Shown: positions 28,901-37,756, counted from the first letter of the stretch. The stretch: 64,000 nucleotides of DNA from an uncultured Sphingobacteriaceae bacterium (GCA_946480915.1 CAMLLO010000010.1:1-64000), one strand, 5' to 3'. The notes: generated by a model from the sequence alone, not told the origin. A program made the numbers and translations.

Positions 28901-29404
28901 ATGTTTGTTAATAATCTGAAATATAGAACTATATTTTACTTTACTATTTTCGGATCTTATTGGTTCTTACCTCTCTTTTCAGCTTTTGGAGTTAATGGAG
29001 GTCAGGAAATATTTTTGACATCCTATTATTTTTTTCCAGGAATAGTTATTCCCACATTAACATTGTTCTTGTTTCAAAAGTTTAGAGAAAGGATGGCTTT
29101 GATTTATTTAAGTTTGAACTTCTTTTTGTATTTGACAATTATTTGGATGTTCTCAATGGAGGGTTCTTGGAGTCCACTCTTGTATATAACCCCTTTTTTT
29201 GGGGCGCTATCGTTTTTGCTCTTGACGAAAATGCTGGTTGTAAAAGATCTTAAATACAACGCTATAGTTATGTTCTCGTTGTTAACCGTTCCAGGGTTTG
29301 TGGTTCTAGGTTATTATAATGAACCATTTATTCTTTCTTTGTCCTGTTTTCTTTGGACTTTTAGTGTTGGGCAAGCATTAGCAAATGTGCGTTCTCAAAG
29401 CTAG
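28901..29404 (+). CDS. Polytopic membrane protein, candidate immunity protein for the RHS tip
   Basis: 167 residues, very hydrophobic, with about five predicted membrane segments: Y-F-T-I-F-G-S-Y-W-F-L-P-L-F, then Y-Y-F-F-P-G-I-V-I-P-T-L-T-L-F, L-I-Y-L-S-L-N-F-F-L-Y-L, L-Y-I-T-P-F-F-G-A-L-S-F-L-L-L and V-M-F-S-L-L-T-V-P-G-F-V-V-L. It lies 9 bases after the RHS stop codon, the normal position of an immunity gene. No family was recognised. A membrane location would fit a toxin acting on the inner membrane or the periplasmic side, but this is inference. AT-rich like the tip. The mobile-element remnants begin immediately downstream. Confidence 0.7.
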   Translation: MFVNNLKYRTIFYFTIFGSYWFLPLFSAFGVNGGQEIFLTSYYFFPGIVIPTLTLFLFQKFRERMALIYLSLNFFLYLTIIWMFSMEGSWSPLLYITPFFGALSFLLLTKMLVVKDLKYNAIVMFSLLTVPGFVVLGYYNEPFILSLSCFLWTFSVGQALANVRSQS

Positions 29405-29463
29405 TCCGAGGTGTGCCGAGAATGAAAAGCAGGCCATAAAATAACGCTTTTCAATGCTATACC

Positions 29464-29553
29464 CTAAGCTAGTCCGTGCGTATTAGTCAGTTAGCTGGTT
29501 CGAGCTAACTGTCCGTAGTCTGTAGCTTAGGTTTGAGTAATAGGGACTACGGA
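29464..29553. repeat. Cluster of nested palindromes downstream of RHS locus
   Basis: Three pairings are visible: ctaagcta (29464-29471) with tagcttag (29523-29530); cagttagct (29488-29496) with agctaactg (29503-29511), a perfect 9-bp hairpin with a 6-base loop; and tccgtagtc (29512-29520) with gactacgga (29545-29553). The last two cannot both form with the first, so alternative folds are possible. The tract aagctagtccg occurs both near 29400 and at 29467. It adjoins the RAYT element. Confidence 0.6.
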
Positions 29554-29583
29554 TTAATAAATAAAAAAGAGTCTTAGACTCGC
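29547..29583. repeat. Left inverted repeat (REP-like end) of the RAYT element
   Basis: The sequence from ctacgga to gactcgc contains the small palindrome gagtct-t-agactc (29569-29581). Its reverse complement is matched, with a few differences, by 30157-30194 on the other side of the transposase relic. REP-like palindromes flanking a RAYT gene are the usual arrangement for this family. Confidence 0.6.
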
Positions 29584-29601
29584 TAAACGAAAAGAGAAAG
29601 A

Positions 29602-30150
29602 ATGTCAGGCCGCGGCTATACAATAAAAGATCAGTATGCTATCCATTTTATAACGTTTGCCGTTGTACAGTGGGTAGACGTATTTAGTCGCAAAGAATAT
29701 GCTGATGTAGTTGTAGAAAGCTTAAGTTTTTGTCAGAAAAATAAAGGCTTAAAAGTACATGCCTGGTGTATCATGAGTAATCATCTGCATCTGATAGTTT
29801 CCACCGTTGAAAACAAATTATCAGATGTACTGAGAGATTTTAAAAAGGATACTTCACTAAGCTTATTAAAACAATAACTGAAATAGAAGAGAAAGCAGAA
29901 GAAACTGGGTGTTGTGGATATTTAAGAAAGCCGGAGAAGCAAACAAAAGAAATGAGAGTTATCAGTTCTGGTAGCAGGATAATCATCCTGTTGAATGTTC
30001 TTCGAATGAACTATTAGAATCGACGCTGGAGTATTTGCATGAAAATTCCGTAAGGGCAGAAATTATAAGAGCTGCACAGGATATGTGTATTCGTCGGGAA
30101 TAGATTATTATATTGGAGAGAAAGGGTTACTTGAAATAGAATTAGTATGA
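29602..30150 (+). pseudogene. Decayed REP-associated tyrosine transposase (RAYT, Y1_Tnp / IS200-like)
   Basis: The first 91 codons (29602-29877) carry the Y1 transposase HUH motif in A-W-C-I-M-S-N-H-L-H-L-I-V and typical flanking residues (F-I-T-F-A-V-V-Q-W-V-D-V-F). The frame then stops at 29875-29877. Homology continues in shifted frames: F-K-K-A-G-E-A-N-K-R-N-E-S-Y, then H-P-V-E-C-S-S-N-E-L-L-E-S-T-L-E-Y-L-H-E-N, and I-D-Y-Y-I-G-E-K-G-L-L-E-I-E-L-V with a stop at 30148-30150. At least two frame changes have occurred. In the segment D-F-K-K-D-T-S, where relatives commonly have a tyrosine after the lysines, this copy has Asp, so the catalytic residue may also be lost. The element therefore cannot move on its own. 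Confidence 0.8.
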
Positions 30151-30156
30151 GAAGAA

Positions 30157-30194
30157 GCGAGTCTGGAGACTCTTGTTTATTGACGAATCCGTAG
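30157..30194. repeat. Right inverted repeat (REP-like end) of the RAYT element
   Basis: Contains the palindrome gagtct-gg-agactc (30159-30172). Its reverse complement aligns with 29547-29583 over about 37 bases. The pair bounds an element of about 650 bases that contains the transposase relic. Confidence 0.6.
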
Positions 30195-30288
30195 AAACGC
30201 TGTGCTAACTCTACAAAAATGGTCAAAACAGCGAAGAAATGGGTGAATGGCCTTTCAGAATATATTATACAGAGATCATAATTATTAT

Positions 30289-33200
30289 ATGAAGAAAATT
30301 TTTACAACAACTATTGCAACATTATTTGCAATTTGTGGTTTTTCACAAACTAATACTTTCCCTTCAAGTGGGAGTACTGGTATTGGAACAACTACCCCGG
30401 CGTCTACCCTAGAAATAAAAGATAGCTCTCCGGTAATTACACTTACATCATCGACTTATAACAATTTATATCGGTCGTACTTTGGGGCACGTAGTGGCGC
30501 TCAGGCATATTTGATTTTTGGAAATAGCGGTGTGAATGAGGTAAGGGCAGGTAATACGGCAGCCGGTGGCTTCCTTGATTTTTATACTAATAATACAGTA
30601 GGTATGGATGTCGCATCTGATGGTAATCTTGCTATGCGTTTAGCTGCTAATGGTAATGTTGGTATAGGTACAAATGCTCCTCAATATAAATTACATGTAA
30701 ATGGTATCAGCTACTTTTCGGGAGATATTACAACTCTTGGTAAGTTAAACTTAGCAACTTCGAATTATGATGGTACCCTTATTTTAGGAAGTAATGCCAC
30801 ATGGAGGTCTGGTATATCACAACGTGATGCCGGTAATGCGGAAATGCGGATATGGACAAAAGGTGCAAGCCCGATTTATTTTGCTAATGAGTTTGATGGT
30901 ACACAGTCGGGGGCAACCTTACCGACCGATGGGATGAAATTTGCGGGAAATAGTTTGGGTATCGGAAGTTTTACAGTAAATGAAGCGATTGGGTATAAAT
31001 TGCATGTAAAAGGTACTTCAAAGTTTACAGAAGATGCGTTGTTTGATACGAAACTTAATGCAAATACTCTCGTTACAAATAGTTTACTGGTCGACTATCA
31101 GACCGATCCAACATCTGGTAATAAATTAGCAGTAAACGGTACCAGCTATTTTTCGGGAGATATCACAACTCTTGGTAAGTTAAACTTAGCAACTTCGAAT
31201 TATGATGGTACCCTTATTTTAGGAAGTAATGCCACATGGAGGTCTGGTATATCACAACGTGATGCCGGTAATGCGGAAATGCGGATATGGACAAAAGGTG
31301 CAAGTCCGATTTATTTTGCCAACGAATATGATGGTACACAGTTAGGTGCAACTTTACCGACCGATGGGATGAAACTCGCAGCTAATAACCTTGGTATAGG
31401 CAGTTTTACTGTAAATGAAGCTATTGGTTATAAGCTCCATGTAAAGGGAACTTCAAATTTTACAGATCAGTTAAGTGGGGCATCTGCGACTTTTTCTGGG
31501 ACCGTTGGCATTGGTACAACCACTGTTGAAGGTGCAAACAAATTGCAGGTAAATGGAGGAATAAAATCATCAACGCTTACGTTGTCAGATGATCCGGTTG
31601 TTTCAACAGGCAGTTACGATATCTTAACAAGAAATAGCGGTACTAATATAATTGAAAAAATATCATCAAATGCGCTGGCGCCAGCCACTGGAAGTGCCAA
31701 TTATATCCATAACCAAATAGCTGCTGCGCAAACAGGTAATATATGGGTATCTGGTCAGGGTAAGTTTGGGAGTTTAGTTGTTGAAGGTGCAGATATGAAT
31801 GTTAATGCAACTAATATACAGTTATACACACCCAATTTATTAAATCTATGGGCAAATAGTATTAAATTAACTCTTGCTCCCGGGATATCAGCAACAGGTT
31901 ATGATCTTCTAACTCGTAACTCCACTACAGGAATTATTGAGCGTATTCCATCAAATAGTTATGCTGTAACAGGTCGTAGTTTGTCTCAAATGCAGGAGAT
32001 TTCTGCAGGCAATTTTTTTAGTAATGGTGGGGGAACAACTCAATCTGGTGCACGATTTAATAAAATAGGGATTGATGCAAGCTACCCGCTTGAGTTTAGA
32101 AAGACTATGCCTAATGGCGATTCCGCGAATGGCTATTTGTATACATCAGCAACTATTGGACAATCGGGTAATGCCATCGTTATCGGCACCAATGATGGCG
32201 GAGGTGGAGGTTCGACAATTTATGAACGCATGAGAGTAGATGCAACCGGATTGAAGCTACCTGTTGCTCCAACTTCTGCGGCAGGTTCCTATAATATTCT
32301 AACACAAAATAGTACTACCGGGTATTTAGAAAAGATAAGTTCTGGTTCAATTGTTTCTGGAACAGGAACACCAAACAGAATACCTTTTTATAACTCCAGC
32401 GGCCTGGTTGCAGATGATGCAGGGTTTACTTATAATCCTACATCAGGACTAACGCTTGGTAGTTCTAGGATTAAAATTAGCGGTGGTTCGTCTATAGAAA
32501 TAGGTAATGGTGCCTCTTCAGGAACCAGTTGGGGTATAGCTATCGGGAATGCTGCAATTGTAAATCCAACTATTGCTTCAGAGTGCCCGATAGCTATTGG
32601 CGCCGGAGCAACTACAGGTACTTCCTGGAGAGGAATAGCTATGGGCCTTTCAGCGAGTACAAATAATTTCAATTCCATTGTATTTGGAAGGGAAGCGGAA
32701 GCAACTGCCAGCGGTCAGCTTATTTTTGGAAGGAGTACACAAGGAAATGCTTTGTCTTTAAATTCAGTATATTTTAATGGTGTCCAGGCACAGGGTAGTA
32801 CTACTAGTGGGCAAAGCGTAAGTATTAATGGTGCAGGGGCAGGACCTGGGAATGATTTATCAGGTGGTAGCCTGACCTTAGCATCAGGTAAAGGTACTGG
32901 AGCTGGTACTCCAGGGGATCTGGTATTTCAAACACCAGCCTTAGGGGTGGCAACGACTTCTACTTTACAGACTTCAGTGCCCAGGATGACCATAAAGGGA
33001 GGAACCGGGGAAGTTATCTTTAACTATCTTAATACCTCCACATATGCTCAGTCGTTCCAAAGCCCTGGCTTTACCGGTACTATTGGTAACCCGACGTTAG
33101 CTCAGGATTTTTATGCAAATACCAATGGTAATGACAGTGGAATCAGATCTCGTTACCGAACCTTACAAGCGGTAGGTACCTTTGATTTCAGACATGACAG

Positions 33201-34425
33201 TGGGCTGCAGCCATCCTTCAGAATGTATATGCCACAAAGCGGCATAGACGAGAGCACTTTAAGAGAAACATTCAGATTTAAGAGTGATGGTACTTTGCAG
33301 TTCTTTCCGACTTTGAGTAGTGTTACAGGGGCAATTAAATCAAGTAGTAGTTTATTGGTCGAATCGAATAACAACGGAAGTGTTGTATTGAGGTCTGCAT
33401 CAAATAACGGAAGTGTCCTAATGGACACTTATGGAGGAATTTCAGCTACCTCCAGGAATATCAGCACGGGCCCTTGGGTGAATGTAGGATCCTTTACTCA
33501 GGCAGGGAATGGCGTTGCTTTTAGTATGTTATCAAAAATTAACACGAATGGTGGTTCTGAAGGATTGTTAACTATGTCGGGTTCGTACGCTACAAGGTTT
33601 ACTATTAGTCCGGGCACTACAGCCGGAGGCGGTATTTTACCGACTACTATGCACATCAAATCTGGAGATGCGCAGCCTGCTAATTCTGGTGTAATAGCAG
33701 GAGCAAATATGTATTTATATGGCGGAAGTGGAGTTAATGGTGGGAAGATCGGAAATGTAGTATTACAGAATGACGGCTCAAGTAATAAAGGGAATGTTTT
33801 GGTAGGAACCACCACGGACGATGGAATAAATAAATTACAGGTCTATGGAAGTATCAAAAGTTCGGATGTTATGGAAGCAAACTCCTTTAAAATTAATTCA
33901 GATCCTGCACCATCTTCAACGGGGTATGATATCTTAACCCGGAATACATCTACCGGACTTGTGGAAAAGGTGGCGTCATCCAGCATCGCAATCGACCAGT
34001 CTAATATAGTCCATAAATCCGGTGATGAAGCAATTTTCGGTATCAAAACCTTTAACGGTAATATCGGCATTGGCACGACCAATCCTGGTACCTATCAGCT
34101 TGCGGTAAAAGGTACCATAAAAACGCAGGCAATCAAGGTAGACCCAACAGATTGGTCTGATTATGTTTTTTATAAGTCGTATAAACTGCCTTCATTAAAG
34201 GACGTAGAAAGTTTCATTACCGAAAAGCAGCATTTACCTGATATCCCATCCGAAGCCGAGGTTAAGAAAAACGGAATTGAGCTGGGTGAGATGAATTCTT
34301 TACTGCTTAAAAAGATTGAAGAGTTAACGCTTTATATGATAGAGAAAGATAAGCAGCTCGAAAAGGCAAATGAAAAGATTGATTCACTCGCTAAGAAAGT
34401 TGAAAAGTTAGCGAAGAGAAGGTAG
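30289..34425 (+). CDS. Largest secreted fibre-like repeat protein of the array
   Basis: 1378 residues from the ATG at 30289; an in-frame ATG at 30247 exists, but the downstream one begins a perfect array-type signal peptide (MKKIFTTTIATLFAICGFSQ). The body has many G-I-G-T/S units and a recurring boundary motif of the form Y-D-I-L-T-R/Q-N-S-T-x-x-I/Y-x-E-K (about 450, 560, 685 and 1225). A block of about 105 residues (Y-F-S-G-D-I-T-T-L-G-K-L to H-V-K-G-T-S) occurs twice, from 30709 and from 31144, an offset of 145 codons with almost identical DNA. A diverged version of the block occurs in the gene at 48489. The middle has an adhesin-like stretch with repeated I-A-I/M-G units (about 750-830: S-W-G-I-A-I-G-N-A and R-G-I-A-M-G-L-S-A). 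The C-terminal module is close to subtype C (WSDYVFYKSYKLPSLKDVES, HLPDIPSEAEVKKNGIELGE). The coiled coil ends the protein. Confidence 0.85.
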   Translation: MKKIFTTTIATLFAICGFSQTNTFPSSGSTGIGTTTPASTLEIKDSSPVITLTSSTYNNLYRSYFGARSGAQAYLIFGNSGVNEVRAGNTAAGGFLDFYTNNTVGMDVASDGNLAMRLAANGNVGIGTNAPQYKLHVNGISYFSGDITTLGKLNLATSNYDGTLILGSNATWRSGISQRDAGNAEMRIWTKGASPIYFANEFDGTQSGATLPTDGMKFAGNSLGIGSFTVNEAIGYKLHVKGTSKFTEDALFDTKLNANTLVTNSLLVDYQTDPTSGNKLAVNGTSYFSGDITTLGKLNLATSNYDGTLILGSNATWRSGISQRDAGNAEMRIWTKGASPIYFANEYDGTQLGATLPTDGMKLAANNLGIGSFTVNEAIGYKLHVKGTSNFTDQLSGASATFSGTVGIGTTTVEGANKLQVNGGIKSSTLTLSDDPVVSTGSYDILTRNSGTNIIEKISSNALAPATGSANYIHNQIAAAQTGNIWVSGQGKFGSLVVEGADMNVNATNIQLYTPNLLNLWANSIKLTLAPGISATGYDLLTRNSTTGIIERIPSNSYAVTGRSLSQMQEISAGNFFSNGGGTTQSGARFNKIGIDASYPLEFRKTMPNGDSANGYLYTSATIGQSGNAIVIGTNDGGGGGSTIYERMRVDATGLKLPVAPTSAAGSYNILTQNSTTGYLEKISSGSIVSGTGTPNRIPFYNSSGLVADDAGFTYNPTSGLTLGSSRIKISGGSSIEIGNGASSGTSWGIAIGNAAIVNPTIASECPIAIGAGATTGTSWRGIAMGLSASTNNFNSIVFGREAEATASGQLIFGRSTQGNALSLNSVYFNGVQAQGSTTSGQSVSINGAGAGPGNDLSGGSLTLASGKGTGAGTPGDLVFQTPALGVATTSTLQTSVPRMTIKGGTGEVIFNYLNTSTYAQSFQSPGFTGTIGNPTLAQDFYANTNGNDSGIRSRYRTLQAVGTFDFRHDSGLQPSFRMYMPQSGIDESTLRETFRFKSDGTLQFFPTLSSVTGAIKSSSSLLVESNNNGSVVLRSASNNGSVLMDTYGGISATSRNISTGPWVNVGSFTQAGNGVAFSMLSKINTNGGSEGLLTMSGSYATRFTISPGTTAGGGILPTTMHIKSGDAQPANSGVIAGANMYLYGGSGVNGGKIGNVVLQNDGSSNKGNVLVGTTTDDGINKLQVYGSIKSSDVMEANSFKINSDPAPSSTGYDILTRNTSTGLVEKVASSSIAIDQSNIVHKSGDEAIFGIKTFNGNIGIGTTNPGTYQLAVKGTIKTQAIKVDPTDWSDYVFYKSYKLPSLKDVESFITEKQHLPDIPSEAEVKKNGIELGEMNSLLLKKIEELTLYMIEKDKQLEKANEKIDSLAKKVEKLAKRR

Positions 34426-34479
34426 TGAGAGTTGGAGGCTCGCACCAGCAATAGGATTTTGTGTGATTGAGAAAAAGGT

Positions 34480-34495
34480 CGAGCTATAAAGCTCG
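34480..34495. repeat. REP-like palindrome in intergenic region
   Basis: cgagct-ataa-agctcg, a perfect 6-bp stem. It is followed by gcaccaacc, and a similar tract ggctcgcaccagc occurs about 50 bases upstream (near 34437). These resemble REP elements spread by RAYT transposases, one relic of which lies 4 kb upstream. Confidence 0.45.
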
Positions 34496-34603
34496 CACCA
34501 ACCAGGGCACCAGGAATGTATGACGTGATTTTTCTGGAATTCATTGCCCGATTTTTAATTAGAAAACCAAACAACTGATAACACATAAATTGAAAGAATT
34601 ATA

Positions 34604-36115
34604 ATGAAATCAATGAATAAGTGCTTTGTTCTTTTAGCTTTAATTCTTGCTCCCTGCTTATTAAATGCTCAAACAGTACAGAAAGAACTACCAGAAGTGT
34701 CTTTATTTTCAAATCCTGCAAATACGGCGAGTTGGAGAGGATTTAACGGAATTTCCAGCAAAGAAACTCATGGCGATAAATCTTTGAATAAGGTAGCTGT
34801 CGCGATAGGTAAGGGAGTATTGGTAACCTTAGGTGGAAAAGGCATAATAGCAGTGGATGAGAACGGAACTACGAAATGGACCACCGGGGTAAAAGGTCTT
34901 GCTATGACCATTGGAAAGTTTAAAAATTACCTTATCGTTTTTTCTACGCCGCATCTGAAAAATGCAACACAAGCCTATACCAATGAACTAAATGCTTCAT
35001 TAATTGATCCTGTCAGCGGTAAAGTAGTGCTTCAGAAAAATATTAATACCGGCGACGCCACTTTTATAGAACAAGCTCTGTTTTTTCTTTCCGATGATGG
35101 TTCGTTTTGCAAGGTGGGTTTACGGCTCAGCAATAGAAAACAAGCTATTGATATAACTTTAGTCAATAAGTTTTTGCAGCAGTTTGGCGAAACTCAAAGC
35201 TTCACCTTGATTGAGCTAGATGAGAAGCTTGAGCGAAAGAATGAAACAAAACTGACTCTGCCCGAAGGTGGATTTGGCGGGGCGCAGTGCAATTCAAAAG
35301 GAGAAGTCTTTATAAGAACCATCCCATCTAAAAATGCTATACAGGTTTCGCAATTTGTAAGTGGAAATACTGCAGCGGTAAAAACACTTGTGCAAACTAT
35401 AAATGCCCGGGATAAAGACATGACCGCCAAGTTCCTGGTAAGTAAAAATAATCCTTCAGTAGTTTATTTGGCTACTTTGTATGAGGATGAGGATAAAGAA
35501 GCTGCTTTAAGTCTTAGCAGACTTAACTTTGCAGACGGTACTAAAATCGAAAAGAAAGAGCAGATTACAAGGTCTAGGGTAAAGGACCTTGAAAAGAATT
35601 ATAAAGTTGTTAATAAAAAAATGGACAAGCCTGATTTAGGCAAGCCAGGGGATATGCGGATATTGGAGCTTGAAGAATGCGGCGACCAGCTTTTTACAAG
35701 TATTGAGGCGATCGAAGCGGCCGCTACTTCAACCAGGCAATGGGATAATGTGTACAGTGTGCTGCTGACTAGTTATGACTTGTCTTTTAATCTCAAATCG
35801 CAAAATATAGTTCCCAGATTTTATATGTCTGCATACGGGTATGGACTTGGTATTCACCGGGATGGTAATATTTTGCGCTTTATTGCCAATGATCATCCTA
35901 ACATGCTGAGCAATAAAGCGATGTACGGTGAACTTGATTTAAAAACCGGCCAGGTAATTAAACTAAATCATATTGAGAAAGACAGAATAGAGAAGGGGAA
36001 CCCTATGAACCCGGCTAATATTTTATGGTATCCTTCGGGTTTTGTGCTTACGTATATCAATATGAAAGGAATGGGGGGTAGAATTGCTCACGATATACAG
36101 GTTTGTAAGTATTGA
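34604..36115 (+). CDS. Secreted protein, probable beta-propeller, unrelated to array
   Basis: 503 residues. The signal peptide is about 1-22 (L-A-P-C-L-L-N-A-Q); a second in-frame ATG lies three codons downstream (34613) and could be the true start. The mature protein lacks G-I-G-T repeats and the array C-terminal module. The segment G-K-G-V-L-V-T-L-G-G-K-G-I-I-A-V-D-E-N-G-T-T-K-W is typical of a PQQ-type propeller blade, and later segments (A-S-L-I-D-P-V-S-G-K-V and Y-G-E-L-D-L-K-T-G-Q-V) fit further blades. No catalytic motif was seen. It is the only unrelated gene inserted between fibre genes in the second half of the array. Its relation to the fibres is unknown. Confidence 0.7.
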   Translation: MKSMNKCFVLLALILAPCLLNAQTVQKELPEVSLFSNPANTASWRGFNGISSKETHGDKSLNKVAVAIGKGVLVTLGGKGIIAVDENGTTKWTTGVKGLAMTIGKFKNYLIVFSTPHLKNATQAYTNELNASLIDPVSGKVVLQKNINTGDATFIEQALFFLSDDGSFCKVGLRLSNRKQAIDITLVNKFLQQFGETQSFTLIELDEKLERKNETKLTLPEGGFGGAQCNSKGEVFIRTIPSKNAIQVSQFVSGNTAAVKTLVQTINARDKDMTAKFLVSKNNPSVVYLATLYEDEDKEAALSLSRLNFADGTKIEKKEQITRSRVKDLEKNYKVVNKKMDKPDLGKPGDMRILELEECGDQLFTSIEAIEAAATSTRQWDNVYSVLLTSYDLSFNLKSQNIVPRFYMSAYGYGLGIHRDGNILRFIANDHPNMLSNKAMYGELDLKTGQVIKLNHIEKDRIEKGNPMNPANILWYPSGFVLTYINMKGMGGRIAHDIQVCKY

Positions 36116-36151
36116 GACAAATACGAAGATTTTAGCTACTGATTTGTCCTG

Positions 36152-37693
36152 ATGAAAACTATTTTTAATAACGGGAATCTTCTTCCATTAAAAAGCTTAG
36201 TTGTCTTTGTACTTAGCTTGCTTTTAGGTTCTGATACCTTCGCTCAAAAAATCCAGGCAACTGTAAACTCGGGCGCACATCTAATTCAAACCACTGATTG
36301 GAATGTTTTTAGAAATGTTATTATCTCTGTAGAACATATCGACGGTACAAACAGGCATTTTTATCCTGCTGTTGCATGGCCATATAATCCTAACGCAATG
36401 AATGTAGAGGGGCTGGATGCCGATTTTGCACAGGGCACATCAGTGGTGGTGTATGTGGTTAAACCATTATTCAAACTTGCTTCTGCCAATGTCGAGGCAA
36501 CTGTGACTTCCGGCCCGCATTTGATAAAGACCATGGACTGGGCAGAATATGCTTATTCGAATATTTTAGTAGAAGAATTAGATGGGCGCAACCAGCATAT
36601 CTATATTGCTAATGGTACCCGACCCACTAATCCGAATGCCATGTACGTTGAGGGGATAGATGTTGATTTTGCACAAGGAACGCAAGTAAGAGTATATAAT
36701 TTAAATAAGGCATTTTCAACCGAATTAGTCTCCAATGTGGCTGAAAACGAACAGTATACATCTTTGGCGCTATCGTCATACGACAAAGCTTCCAACGGCA
36801 TTAATGAGCGTGTCCGCATCCTCGGTAACGGCTATGTCGGAATCGGAACCCCCGCTCCGCAGGCTCCGCTGGATGTAAAAGGGTCTGTAATTATTAATGG
36901 TCCAGGTAATACTTTAACTCTTCAAAAATCAAGCAACAATATACCTGCTCTAGCTTTTCAGGGAGCTGCAGGTGTGTCAACACTAATCGAAGCAGGTGAT
37001 GATCATTTTACTACCTACGTGGGCGGCCAGCGGCGCTTCACTATTCAGTCTGACGGGAAAGTCGGAATAGGAACCAATGGCCCTGAGGCCAAGCTCCATG
37101 TTTATGGCACCGCGAATGCAAACATGCTCGGGATAGGTTCTTACACCTTACCTGTATCAGGGGATGAAGCAGGGGTATTCGCAATCAAAACTAACCATGA
37201 TAATAATCTATGGTCCCAGTCGATAGTTTCATACGGTACGGGTGGGAAAGGATTGAGGGTTTATAACAGTGGCGGAGCAGGTAGTACAGCTTTTGAAGTA
37301 GTTCAGGGTGCGGGCTCGCGGTTTATTGTTGATGGTCAGGGAGATGTTGGTATCGGCACGAACGATCCAAAAGGATATAAATTGGCTGTAGCCGGAAAAA
37401 TCAGAACGACAGAAGTTAAGGTTGAACCTTTACCCTGGTTCGATTATGTATTTGAGCCTTCCTACAAACTGCCCGATTTGAAAGAAACTGAGAAATTCAT
37501 AAAAGAAAACAAACATTTACCAGAAATTCCTTCCGACAAAGAAGTACAGGCCAATGGATTAGAGCTTGGGAAAATGAATTCTCTGCTTTTAAAGAAAGTA
37601 GAAGAAATCACTCTGTATCTGATTGAGATAAAAAAGGAGAACGAGTTGCTTAAGGAGCGCCTGAACCTTGTAGAAGAGGCTGGTAAAAAGTAA
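36152..37693 (+). CDS. Secreted fibre-like repeat protein with duplicated N-terminal domain (subtype C)
   Basis: 513 residues, signal peptide about 1-32 (S-D-T-F-A-Q). Residues about 33-102 and 113-183 are two copies of a beta-rich domain unique in this window: A-T-V-x-S-G-x-H-L-I-x-T-x-D-W and N-P-N-A-M-x-V-E-G-x-D-x-D-F-A-Q-G-T recur in each. The G-I-G-T type body follows (G-N-G-Y-V-G-I-G-T-P-A-P at about 226, others at about 305 and 400). The C-terminal module is subtype C (WFDYVFEPSYKLPDLKETEK, HLPEIPSDKEVQANGLELGK, MNSLLLKKVEEITLYLIEIK) with a coiled-coil end. The N-terminal pair could be the receptor-binding or anchoring part; no function is established. Confidence 0.85.
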   Translation: MKTIFNNGNLLPLKSLVVFVLSLLLGSDTFAQKIQATVNSGAHLIQTTDWNVFRNVIISVEHIDGTNRHFYPAVAWPYNPNAMNVEGLDADFAQGTSVVVYVVKPLFKLASANVEATVTSGPHLIKTMDWAEYAYSNILVEELDGRNQHIYIANGTRPTNPNAMYVEGIDVDFAQGTQVRVYNLNKAFSTELVSNVAENEQYTSLALSSYDKASNGINERVRILGNGYVGIGTPAPQAPLDVKGSVIINGPGNTLTLQKSSNNIPALAFQGAAGVSTLIEAGDDHFTTYVGGQRRFTIQSDGKVGIGTNGPEAKLHVYGTANANMLGIGSYTLPVSGDEAGVFAIKTNHDNNLWSQSIVSYGTGGKGLRVYNSGGAGSTAFEVVQGAGSRFIVDGQGDVGIGTNDPKGYKLAVAGKIRTTEVKVEPLPWFDYVFEPSYKLPDLKETEKFIKENKHLPEIPSDKEVQANGLELGKMNSLLLKKVEEITLYLIEIKKENELLKERLNLVEEAGKK

Positions 37694-37756
37694 TTCTTCT
37701 ACCAAAAAGCTAAGGCTCTGTATAGTTGTATTTGTTTTTCACAAGCTAGATGTAAC

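Noticed and set aside
30247..30288. Earlier start codon for the largest fibre gene
   Set aside because: It would put 14 residues before a perfect array-type signal peptide.
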